From assembly GCA_964019055.1 (NCBI GenBank), contig OZ025210.1:611745-675744 (forward strand): DNA of 64,000 nt. The letters are read 5' to 3'. Both the position numbers and the translations under genes were made by a program. Of the stretch, positions 37,923 to 48,049 are shown one piece after another (the first letter of the stretch is position 1; the number at the start of each line of letters is the position of its first letter). The DNA comes from Anthopleura xanthogrammica (taxonomy: Eukaryota > Cnidaria > Anthozoa > Actiniaria > Actiniidae). The notes under the pieces were generated by a model, which did not search any database, was not told the DNA's origin, and saw only the letters and a list, made by a program, of their open reading frames with translations.

Positions 37923-40900
37923 ATGAAACAGGTTGGATCCAAGGACTGGTTCCAGTGGATTAGATATGATATCGTATTGCGCTTCATGGTATTCTTCTTG
38001 ACAAATCCAGGTTAGCTACTTTTTACTCATTCTAATTTTACTCGGGCTGCCCTTACACGAACCAGACGACTTTTTAACAGTTCAAAAAGTTGCACGTTTA
38101 GAACGCCTAACCATGCAAATATCAGCTGGTTCGATGTAAGCAGAAGAAACGGTCGCGTGTAAATATTTTGAACAGCCTAGATGGTCTTTTTATGACACGC
38201 GGTACACAAAGAATAATATTCAAAAACACATGCAGCTAGTTGCTGGGCGCGCGATCACTGAGAATTCAGCGTTGATGCTTTTATCAGGGTGACACAATTC
38301 ATGGACAAATTTTTCATGAATTCACGAATCACGAAAAACGATTAATGACTAACCTTGATACAAGGATCTAGTGTGTAATACGAATATTTTCACGGATCAC
38401 GGTCTTCAAAATAACCAGAACACGCATCATGGGGAGACTGAACTGATTTCACAAATCACGGTCCAAAAATAGCCAAATCTCGCGAAAGAAAGAACAGGGA
38501 GCAGAATACATAGTGTAGACACTAATTCCAATGTTTTCTTTTGTTTTACTTTGACTGTTTTAGCCACCTTTTATACAACTTCGTTCATGTCCCAAGCCGT
38601 AAAATCACTGTAGCGAAAAATAAATAGATTGGTTTTGGAATAATAATTAGTCTGTTCAAACTTTTAATAACATGAGGCAAATCCGTTTGCAGCCATATAT
38701 TGTTTACACGTTAACAACAACCTTGAAGACCAACAGAAGTTTAACGCCATCACTAGATGTATATGTCCTTTTGGATGGTTTACAGAAAAGTGCAGAATTG
38801 AAGGTATGTTTACACATGTCCGCCGGACATTCCAGGCTTCAGTGGCTCTTCTTCCACTGGATTCCAGTTGGAATTTAGAAGTTGATTTTTGAGGAGGGAG
38901 GAAAACCGGAGAACCCGGAGAAAAACCCCCGAAGCACAGGAGAAGTAACAGCAACACTACACATACAGCTTCAGAAAAAACAGAAGGTTTTGTTGCATGT
39001 TGCATGCTGTGTATAGCATGTTGCAACGTGCAACTTGCTAACCAAGCTTGAAAGGTATTATATTCATATGAAAATTTATTTTAGCACAGAAGAAAATATA
39101 CTCACTATTATTTTTAAGGAGTGAATACAACTCCAAATCTGGAGTTTAAAAAAAAGGTACAGGATGACTCGTTTTTTGGCGTAATTTTTACTCCATTTTT
39201 CAACTCCCTTTTAAGGGTAAATCCAAGTGAGTAAATTCAACTCTTACTTTGGTATAAATTCAGTAGAGTGAACTTTACTCTTATTAAAGTTAAGTTTACT
39301 CCAAAACTGGTGCAGAGAAAAAAGGTACAGAAAGACTCCTTTTTGAGAGTATTTTGTACTCCATTTTCCAACTCCCTTTTAAAAGTAAAAATATACTCCT
39401 TCAGCAGAGTATATTAACTCTCACTTTGGGATACCTTTAGTTGAGAGAAATTTACTCTTACATTTACGCCAAGAGTGGAGTATAAAGAAAAGATACAGAA
39501 CGACTCTTTTTCAGAAGAAATATATATTCAAAAAGGGTCTATTGACTCCTTTGACTGTAAATCAACCATTAGAGCGGTTCTCATAAACCCGTGAAACACA
39601 CTTTAGCGTATTACACTCTACTTCACTCTAATTCTCTTGTTTTCTATTGTGTTTAACTGACTATTACACTTTAATAAGCACACTTTGTTTCACGGGTTAA
39701 TGAGAACGACTATATCATGAACGTTATGCGGTGTGATACTTAGAATCGTGGCAGTGATTGAGTCGGCATTTTTGTGGTTGGAAAGAAACCAAGCACAAAA
39801 CGTCTACTCCAAGAACCGTATAGGGTCCGTCCTAGAGCGCAAACACTAAACCCACATGATGAATGTAATCTAACTTGTAACTGTGTAACAGTTTTTATGT
39901 ACTGACTATATACCTTGTGGGCCCATGAAAGTGTTACTTCTAATTTGTTTATATCATAATCGACAGAGTCTGTAATCGTCAAGCCAGTAGTTTTTATTGA
40001 TCCTTCATGGGACGATTATTCTGTAAAATCTAGTTTCAAATCGATGGAAAACCAGATCTGCGAAGAGGTAAGCGTGAAAGAAAAAAAAAGAAGAGTTAAC
40101 TGTGCAAGAAGCATAGCAAAGAACTGGACAATCCCCAAAGCTATGAATATTTCCAAAAACATCTTCACTTTTATTTGCCAACAGATGGGAAATATTTTTG
40201 GAGCAAAACGTGTTTGGTGCAGGCTGATCTATCTAAGGTAACCATAGGCGGGCGGGCGTGGTTGGGAGGGAGATATACAGTTGTACATCTTCAAAAACCG
40301 TAAAAACATTTATCTGCGATACTCTGCTGAAACAACCTAACTCACAGATCAAACCCTGAAACAACCTCTGGGCTGATCTAAGTCAGGACATGGCTATCTC
40401 ACAGATCAAACCCTGAAACATCTACCGTGCTAAGTCCTACTGTGTAATTGTAGTATAATTGATTACTCGACAGGAAAGCGAACAAAATTAATCCAACTAG
40501 CGATGGATCTAACGATAATAAGCAGGACGAACCAATGGACAACGGCCACATCGAACCGTATGGTATGTAAAAACGCAAAGTCGTAATCCCAAATAATTTT
40601 CAGTTTTCTGGATGTTTTTAACCTGAAAGGTAAAAAAAGGTAAGGCTAATATCTTACTTCGAAACGCGGGGAGTGGTTCGTAGAGTGGTTGCCCAGTTGT
40701 TGCCGAGCCAGGGGCTCAGAATGAAGTCGAAACAGACGAAGATTCTGCATGAGAATTGAACCGTGGAGCTCATTTTAGCTCTGAAGGCTGTACACGAACC
40801 AACCGGCTTAGCTACGCCTGCTCCTAAAAACCCCTCAATATGAAACTAGAACCTTAAAAGTGTATTATATAAAAGGCACTAGCTAACACGTTGGAATAGG

Positions 40901-42141
40901 CCTCTATACCTTGGGTGTAATGTTTTCCCACTTCAGACCACGTGTCATTCTCTTGAGAATAAGATTCTTTGTTTGAGTTGTATCCATATTCATGTGTCTT
41001 CTTATGTGCAACCGTTAAACAAAGCCTGAAATGATGCTCTAGGGAATGACATGTGGTCCGAAATGGAAAAAACATTGCACCCAAGGGAAAAGGGTCTATT
41101 TGTTTTTTTCAACGTGAAAATCCATCCAAGTTCACCAGGTACGATCTTTCCTATTTAGACACGCCCTGCAGTGACCATCTGTGCACAAGTTATGAAAAAT
41201 GCGCGTGGAAAGGCATGGGTTACAGATGTCATTGCAAGCTATTCAAGTACGGAAACCCGTGTAATAATACCAAAGGTGAGACATTTTCACGTTGTTAATC
41301 GTATTTCCAATTCGTTGACTTAATTGAAAGCCTCCTGAAATGAATAGGAAGGTTTGTTCAGATACTAAAACGCAGCAGCCGCAATGAATGAATAGATGGA
41401 TAAGAGCAAGGGATGAAGACCCAGTTCCTTACAATACAAGATGGCGTAGCGGTAGTCCTCTCACCTCCTGGACCTAGCATCACATGTGAGCAGAGTTTGT
41501 TGGGTCTCTCCCTTGATTCAAGGGTTTTTAGCCATGCCCTGACTTAGATCAGCCCAGAGGTTGTTTCAGGGTTCGATAAACTTAAAGTATATTCATTATT
41601 TTATTATCAGTTTGTGACAATGACTCCTGCAAATCCAACCAAACTTGTCCCGCAATGGAGGATTGCTACAAATGTGATTGCAACCTGTTCAAACTCGAAC
41701 AAATCTGTGAATATGCCAGTAAGTCCACCAGTCATGCATCTTCCTCTAATGACCTGTTGTTATGATCATTATCATCATCTTCATCACCATCATTCATCAC
41801 CATCATCATCATCACCACCATCATCATCATCATCATCATCATCATCACCATCATTCATCATCACCATCATCATCATCTTCATCATCACCACCATCATTAT
41901 CATCATCATCATCATCACCATCATCATCATCATCGTCATCATCATCATCATCACCATCACCACCATCATCATCATCACCACCATCATTATCATCATCATC
42001 ATCTTCATCATCATCGTCATCATCGTCATCATCATCATCGTCATCATCATCACCATCACCACCATCGTCATCATCACCATCACCACCATCATCATCATCA
42101 TCATTACCACCATCATCGTCATCATCATCACCACCATCATT

Positions 42142-42174
<33 letters not shown>

Positions 42175-42480
42175 GTCGTCGTCATCATCATCATCGTCAT
42201 CATCATCATCATCATCATCGTCGTCATCATCATCGTCATCATCATCATCATCATCATCGTCGTCATCATCATCGTCATCATCATCATCATCATCATCATC
42301 GTCATCATGCATTGTTTTCCTTGTTATCCTGCACATTCATAAGTTGCTTGATTTGTTTCTGCAGGTTTTGATGTGCTGTTCATTACTGTAGTCACTATCT
42401 TTACTATGGCTCTCTTATTCTCTATTTTTCTTGGTCGTTGCCGTGGAAGGCGGCGTAACTTTGGTCCCTCATTAGATTAA
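37923..42480 (+). CDS. EGF-like single-pass membrane protein, 8 exons
   Basis: Exons: 37923-38010, 38693-38803, 39967-40067, 40185-40237, 40474-40557, 41139-41275, 41611-41718 and 42365-42480. All phases agree, giving 265 residues. The N-terminus has a hydrophobic stretch (IVLRFMVFFLT), a possible signal or anchor. Exon 2 has the C-terminal half of an EGF fold (RCICPFGWFTEKC). Exons 6 and 7 each encode a Cys-rich EGF-like module (first C-x4-C-x5-C-x8-C-x-C-x9-C). The last exon encodes a transmembrane helix (VLFITVVTIFTMALLFSIFL) and a basic RCRGRRR tail. The layout suggests a membrane-tethered EGF-type ligand or receptor-like protein; no orthologue is recognised. The first exon and exons 3-5 are the weakest. 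Exons 3 and 4 could be one, because the frame stays open between them. Confidence 0.6.
38884..38950. mobile_element. SINE body fragment
   Basis: GGAGGGAGGAAAACCGGAGA and AACCCGGAGAAAAACCCC match the body of the SINE family, in the intron after EGF-gene exon 2. Confidence 0.6.
39118..39520. repeat. Three imperfect tandem units of about 170 bp
   Basis: The word GGTACAGGATGACTCGTTTT (39156) recurs as GGTACAGAAAGACTCCTTTT (39328) and AGATACAGAACGACTCTTTT (39493). Each is followed by ACTCCATTTT..CAACTCCCTTTTAA-like text. The block is intronic in the EGF-like gene. Confidence 0.75.
39576..39708. mobile_element. Inverted-repeat element (MITE-like)
   Basis: GTTCTCATAAACCCGTGAAA is mirrored by TTTCACGGGTTAATGAGAAC, with matching CACACTTT inner arms. 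Intronic. Confidence 0.75.
40335..40430. mobile_element. SINE tail fragments in tandem
   Basis: CCCTGAAACAACCTCTGGGC and surrounding text match the SINE tail at 25858 and 49545. ATCAAACCCTGAAACA is present twice. Confidence 0.7.
40895..41098. mobile_element. MITE family 1, copy 3
   Basis: Begins GGCCTCTATACCTTGGGTGT and ends CACCCAAGGG..AAAAGGGTCT, with arms ATGTTTTCCCACTTCAGACC / GGTCCGAAATGGAAAAAACA. Its right end lies only about 40 bases before the acceptor of exon 6 of the EGF-like gene, so it may supply part of the branch-point region. Confidence 0.85.
41438..41578 (+). mobile_element. tRNA-derived SINE, short diverged copy
   Basis: Head AAGATGGCGTAGCGGTAGTC (A-box-like), then CTCTCACCTCCTGGACCTAG and the common tail CCCTGACTTAGATCAGCCCA ... 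TTGTTTCAGGGTTCGATAAA. It is the same family as at 49.5 kb, in the intron before EGF-gene exon 7. Confidence 0.7.
41762..42306. repeat. TCA microsatellite with CCA/TCG/TTA variants
   Basis: About 540 bases of trinucleotide repeat in the last intron of the EGF-like gene. All long Ser, His, Ile, Asp or Met open frames here are artefacts. Confidence 0.95.
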
Positions 42481-42533
42481 TCAGGCTAACAGTAGGTGAC
42501 TGTTTGAGTAAGTAAATATAGATATACTAACTT

Positions 42534-42539
42534 AATAAA
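42534..42539 (+). terminator. Candidate polyadenylation signal of the EGF-like gene
   Basis: AATAAA 54 bases after the stop codon, which supports the last exon. Confidence 0.5.
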
Positions 42540-42794
42540 GTCACAACAAGGAACTTGTTACAAAATATCGTTATGTGATATTCTGGGCAAATTCCTGAGT
42601 TTGAGGGACGTAGCAAAACTAAGCTAAACAGGGGCGTAGCCAGGATTTTGCCTTAGCTAGGAGGGGCCCAAAACCCGTTTTCAGAACATCAACCAAAAAA
42701 AAGATGGAGGAGGTGGAGCGCCCCCCTGACTACGCCCCTGGGAACCATCAATAAGGCCAGACCCCAATATGAATCCGTACATGCGTACACATTG

Positions 42795-42912
42795 CTCTTA
42801 ACACATTGCGGTTTGGGGGTAATCGGTTAAAATGTGTCATAAAATTAAACGTTCTTTAATTGAATTTACACTAATTTTTACCCTGGTAAAAAACCAAACC
42901 GCAATGTATTTT
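42795..42912. mobile_element. Inverted-repeat element (ACATTGCGGTTTGG ends)
   Basis: ACATTGCGGTTTGG at 42801 is mirrored by CCAAACCGCAATGT at about 42894. A lone end of the same type is at 36588. Confidence 0.7.
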
Positions 42913-43309
42913 AGGTAATGTGAAAGTAGAGTATGTTTGTTTGTCGATTAGTACTGAGATTTGTACGTAATTTAACTGCTCATCAAAATCAACAGAATTA
43001 ATGTGCAAGGTGCCTAAGGTAAATAGTGTTATTTTCAACAACAGGGTAATTGAAGGTAAGGTGGACAGACCGGTGCAGGTGGCGGCTCCTAGACCTACAG
43101 GGAAAACCCGAGTGCATGCTTAAACATGCGGGAAAAGTGATTAAGGAGAAGAATGCGACCTCCGCTAAGACCAGGCAATAGCTCAGCCAAGAAGCATCTA
43201 ACGGAGAAACCCAAGACTGACGTAAAAACCTTTCAGAAAATCTAAGCCACAGAACATTGCGCAGGATTTACGAGACGAGCCTTCGCTTTACACAAATGCG
43301 CTCGTGCGC

Positions 43310-43470
43310 TATCAACAAGGCAGAACAGAACGGAACGGAACGGTTCAGAACAGAATGGAACGAAATGGAATAGAACGAAAAAGGATGGAATGGGACGGAA
43401 TGGATCAAAGCGTAACAAAAGAGAACGTAAGGAAGAAAGCGAAGTGAAGTGGGAGAATAGAACAGAACAC
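43310..43470. repeat. Imperfect GAACG/GAATG pentamer repeat
   Basis: CAGAACAGAACGGAACGGAA and GGAATGGGACGGAATGG show a degenerate 5-bp periodicity for about 150 bases. Confidence 0.8.
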
Positions 43471-43567
43471 TAATAAATACCATTTCTTTTGCGATTTATT
43501 TTGACTTCAATAAATGACATGGTGTTTGACACCGTTTCAGCCAACAAACTCTGATGGATTTTGCATG

Positions 43568-43712
43568 ACATACGTCAGTTCTACGTCACTTCGGAATGCA
43601 AATCAATTTAGAGGACAAAATAATAGGTTTCCAATTCTCAGGAGATTGAAATTCTTTTGTTTTGTCCTCCAAATTGAGCTGCTTTGACATCACTTGCAAA
43701 GGATCTATATAA
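43568..43712. mobile_element. MITE family 2, copy 2 (inverted)
   Basis: Reverse complement of the element at 29.64 kb: ATTCTCAGGAGATTGAAATT interior and TTTTGTCCTCCAAATTGAGC arm. Confidence 0.85.
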
Positions 43713-43719
43713 CAAGACA

Positions 43720-44355
43720 GTGGTTCCAGGTTGAGATTTTCATACATTTCATGTATGTTATCATCTCTAACCTCAACCTGGTCATTCAAGAGAATTTGGG
43801 GAAGTTCTGAGAATATTTAAAAAAATCATTGGAACTGAATCATCAGACTGTGATGTATTTTCTTATGACTAAAAGTGTTGCTGTATAAATATATAGACAC
43901 TCGTTTATCCTTTCCTGGTTCTATGTACAATAAAAAATGTCATGAATATTGGCTTCTGCTTAAGAGTAAATCATGATTTTGTATGCATATCATAATATGG
44001 AATGCTCAAGTGAAATGTCTTACCAGAAGTTTAAACTGCACATAACATCAGATTTGTGCAAGGGGAAACTAACTACCTTTCAATTTTCACATGCAATGCT
44101 TTGATTAGAATTTTGTTTCTCTGCCCAAGACTTGCTTTGCAAGTGCTTGCTTTGTTATTCACCATTTTCCATACATCAGTTCACTGGTTACAGACAAAGC
44201 ATTCAATTGAGACTGCAAGGAAGTTTCAAAGGATTATTCAAATTTGAACCTCTCAGCCTTGCCTGAATGCTTTGACCAGTGATGTATGGGAAGTTGTGAG
44301 TCAGATATCCATAACATAGATCTTGGTCAGCAACCAACCTCTATTCATGGCTCTG
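43720..44355. other. Gene-free stretch
   Basis: Nothing supported. AT-rich sequence downstream of the minus-strand JHY-like gene, presumably its 3' region. Confidence 0.45.
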
Positions 44356-44360
44356 CACAC

Positions 44361-46998
44361 CTATTCAGCATCAGTCTTGGATATTGATTCTTTCTTCATG
44401 GCTTGGACCTCGCTCTTTTCTTTCTCATGTCTCATTTTCAGTATCTCTAGCAGAGTAACTTCTTTCTCTTCTTCATTACCATCCTCTTGGTTTCTTCCCT
44501 TCTGTGTCACAGCTTTGGGTTTAGGAACAGTTTTTGCATAATTCATTGCCTGGCAATCAAGCACCAAAACTCGTTAGGATTTACTCTGGTAATGAATTAC
44601 AGCAATTTTCAAAATTCTGCTGACTACCAACTCCAGATATCTGGCATTTTGGCTTCCATCAATCAAACTTACAATGGGCCGAGTTCATTTCGGCCGCACA
44701 ATAAGAAAATTCCTGTGACATTTCTCTAGGCAGCCATTTTTACACTTAAATTCTTTATTGCTGGGGATCGCATTGAACTCGGCTTGTCAGAGTTTGATTG
44801 ACAGAAGTCAAAACAGCAGACATCTGGAGTTGGTAGGTCAAAGAAATATGAATAGCACTGTAATATTTAATATTTTCCACTAAGTATTTAATGGATTAAT
44901 ACGTAAAACTACACTGTTTGACATTAAATTAGTAGATAAATTTGAGTTTTAATTAACTAGATACATACAGCTTGTCGTTTAGCCTCTGCTTGTAGTTGAC
45001 GTACTGGAGCAGGAGGTGGAGCTGCCTTCTTTTCCCACTGCTTTCTCCTAGCTGCATGTTCTAGACGGATGATTTCGGCATATTGTCGCTGCTTATTTGA
45101 CTTGGCAATCTTTTGAAAGAATTGGAAAAAACAATGAACAATTTTCTTGCATTTGCTTGATACATTGTAAAATTTACTGAAGAAGAGAAAATTTCTAGTT
45201 GTTAAGGCCCTGTTACACTGTGCAATTTTCCCAGCAACTTGTCTTGCAGCGCTGTTGCAAGACAAGTTGCTGAAGTATTGCACAGTGTAACAGGGGTTGT
45301 CTCACAATTTTTGTTTTTGCACGTAGTGTTGCACAAAGAACTCAGTTCTATTTTTCCCAACGGATTGCAGCAACTGGCAACACCATTGCACAGTGTATCA
45401 CCCCTCCAGCAACTTGTCTCGCAATTTTGAGACATACTTTGCAAATGGCTGCAAGTTGGTGAGATCGCATTGTAGTGTAACACCTCACCTCGGCAACCTG
45501 CAACGCTACATTTTCAAGCATTGCAAGACAAGTTGCTGAGAAAATTGCCTTAAGCAAATCTTTGGGAAAAAATTGTTGCTAGTGTGACTTTTGTCTTTAT
45601 CAGCGCGAAGCAATAAAAGCAGTGGTAAGCCTAGGTTGCATTTAAATCCTATAATCAACTAACCTTTTCCTTGTAATTATCTGATTCAGTATCTGGCCCT
45701 AAGCTACCCAGCATATCAGGTTGTTCATTTTTTATCTGCTGATATTCTTTCAACGTGTATGGTTTATAATCAACAGGTTTTTGTGGGTTCGAGTAACTCC
45801 TTGTACCATCAGATAGCTTACTGGCTCTGTCTTTTTCATTGGATAAGAGTTGAGTATTAGACAACTGAGGTTCAGACATAAACTTTCTTTCCAAGCCGGA
45901 GTCTCTTTGATACAATTGTACTGGATTAATGAACTGGGAATTTGTCAAGGACTGGGATAAAATATAGTCATGCTCCGGAAAGAATTCCACTTGATCAATG
46001 AGAGGTCTTCGTTGATAGACTACTCCAGGAGGTGCTGACTGCGATGCATAACCTTGCATTTGTGCGACCGGAACCATTACATTTGATTGAGGATGGGGCA
46101 TAGCACTTGAGGTTTGGTATGTCTGATGACCATAGTTACTGTACCTTAAACCAAAATCTCTGTATGGTACATGAAATGGTTGATTCATATAACTTTCATA
46201 ATTAGGAACTATAGTGTTTTCAAAAGGTGACTGCATGCCATAATCTAGGACATTATAATATCCACTCTTATCAAAGTTCGCGTAAGTAGTAGTATTTGAG
46301 AATTTAGAAGAGAACGAAGATGAAGAATCATTGAACTGGTCATATTGTTCCATCTTTTCTCTCTTACTCTCTTCATTTTCTTTCTCTTTTGAAATCCCGG
46401 TTTTTCCTTTATTTTGGTTCGTATTGCCTTGTTTTAATTTTAACTTTTGCGAATATAGAGCAGCATAACTGCTTTTTCCAGGTTTTCGGCTGAAGTTTGC
46501 TTTATTTTTGTCGATATAATAATGCTTAACTTTAGGATTTTGTTTGCTTTGTGGATTAACGCTGTTGTTGTCAGAATCTTTCTGTTTAACATCTTTAGAC
46601 GACAGGGTGGAAGAATCCACACTCTTTGTTAAGCTTTCGGTTATTACAGAAGATCCATTCTCAGTTATAACATCAGATCTGTCTTCTTGCAAATTCATTG
46701 ATCTTTCAGTGTTTTGTGATCCATCATTGACTTCATCATTCTTCAACTCAAGAGAGTCCGCCAAAAGTTCACCTTCACCATTCCCAAGAACGTCTACCTT
46801 GTCGTCCATTACGACAGAACCATTGTTTTGCTGGTTCATATTTAATGTGTTTTCTACCGTATTATCGCTGAATTTTTCGCTATTTCGTACATTTTCTGTT
46901 GTGTTTTCGTCGTCCAATATGGCGGCGAGTAGGTTCGGATCAGAGGCCAGTTTGATGATTCCTTGGTCTAGCTTTTCTTCCTTCTCGTTCTCCTCCAT
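44361..46998 (-). CDS. JHY-like (C11orf63-like) protein, 3 exons; tentative
   Basis: Exons 46998-45664, 45109-44969 and 44549-44361, all in phase 0, give 554 residues. The N-terminal 400 residues are low-complexity, rich in Asn, Ser, Glu and Lys, with Tyr/Pro-rich stretches. The C-terminal part has a conserved-looking block PYTLKEYQQIKNEQPDMLGS then LGPDTES. It continues across the splice into a charged helix (KSNKQRQYAEIIRLEHAARR), then NYAKTVPKPKAV and a final charged helix. The KEY..LK/LGSLGPD..YA block and YAK.VPKP resemble the C-terminus of vertebrate JHY, needed for normal ependymal cilia. That identification is from memory and uncertain. The start is the first ATG; the ORF has no upstream extension. 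It is divergent from nothing nearby: TOMM40 ends about 1 kb upstream on the same strand. Confidence 0.6.
44622..44842. mobile_element. Inverted-repeat element in a JHY-like intron
   Basis: CCAACTCCAGATATCTGGCA / AGACATCTGGAGTTGG at the ends, and CATCAATCAAAC / GTTTGATTGACAG further in. A related single end lies at 59450-59520. Confidence 0.75.
45204..45555. mobile_element. Repeat family with GCAACTTGTCTTGCAA units, copy 1
   Basis: CCCTGTTACACTGTGCAATT and several direct and inverted copies of CAGCAACTTGTCTTGCA. It lies in the first intron of the JHY-like gene. Relatives are at 61297-61620 and, more distantly, 55042-55320. Confidence 0.8.
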
Positions 46999-46999
46999 C

Positions 47000-48045
47000 C
47001 ATCAATTTAATTGTCCAAAGTTAGAGGTGTTGAACACGCTGTAAAAAGCTTTGATATTCAGAATAATTTAAACGATGCACAAATTATTCATTTCATGACA
47101 ACGAACATTACAAACAACAACAGCCATTGCTGCTAAGCTACTATATTGAAAAGGAGGGGAGGGGTGGGTCGTAATCAAAAACACAGGGAGCCCAGTTCTT
47201 ACTGACTTTGGCAATTTTACTTCAACGTTTAGAACGGGTAGATTTATCAAAGGATTATCTTTGTTCATGCTTTAAAATGCTAGAAAAACTATGGAAATTT
47301 AAAGAGAATTATGTAAGTTATCAAATAAAGGCCTGGGTCTTTCAAAAATACTTTGAATCCGAGAAGAGTTGTTTTTACTTCTCTCATTGGTATTCAAATT
47401 GACAACTCCCCCCAGCTGATCTGAGGAAAAAATATTAGCCAATCGGAAACGAGAAAATTTGCAAAACTAAGGTGTCATCTTTAGTAGGCCGACGACTCAG
47501 GAAACGGTTATTTCTTTATTATATTTTCCCACTCAATAATTAATATCATAATAAATGTTTGTAAGATATCAAAAACATCTCCAGATAATCTAGATTTATC
47601 TCAGATATAAATGTTTATAAGTCAATTTTCGCAGGCTTCATGACACCTCAGTTTTGCAGTGATGTCATTTCTACATCACCTTTTCATATCAGCTGGCTTC
47701 GTGAAAAATTGTTTTTTTGAAGGAATTACTTTAAATCAAAATACATTTCTTGAAAATGCTTAAATTCCATATTAGAAATATTACTGCTACAATACGCAAC
47801 ATTCTGTACAACAAGTAGTTTATTTCTTTCACACTAGATGTTAAGCCCCTGGATTAGATATCGCTGAGTACAAATGCACCATTCTAAATATATTGTACTT
47901 GTACATTGACATGTACTTTGGATTAAAAAAACTGACATCATTCATGACTGATTTGTTAGTCTGTATATGACATTTTTGGTAATACAAAAGCATAGCTATT
48001 CCAAGATGGTTGTATGCATTTTAAGCTAAAAGGAAAAATAAAATG
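47000..48045. other. Intergenic stretch between JHY-like gene and TOMM40
   Basis: Should hold the JHY-like promoter and the TOMM40 3' UTR. At 47560-47690 a segment (AAGTCAATTTTCGCAGGCTT, CATGACACCTCAGTTTTGCA) is the reverse complement of one at 36680-36780, a dispersed repeat. No gene seen. Confidence 0.55.
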
Positions 48046-48049
48046 TCTT

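Noticed and set aside
41614..42391. Overlapping 160-240-codon frames on both strands
   Set aside because: Trinucleotide microsatellite inside the last intron of the EGF-like gene. Only the first codons overlap the true exon at 41611, in another frame.
46544..47044. 166-codon plus-strand frame rich in Ser/Phe
   Set aside because: Antisense shadow of exon 1 of the JHY-like gene, which has matching splice phases.
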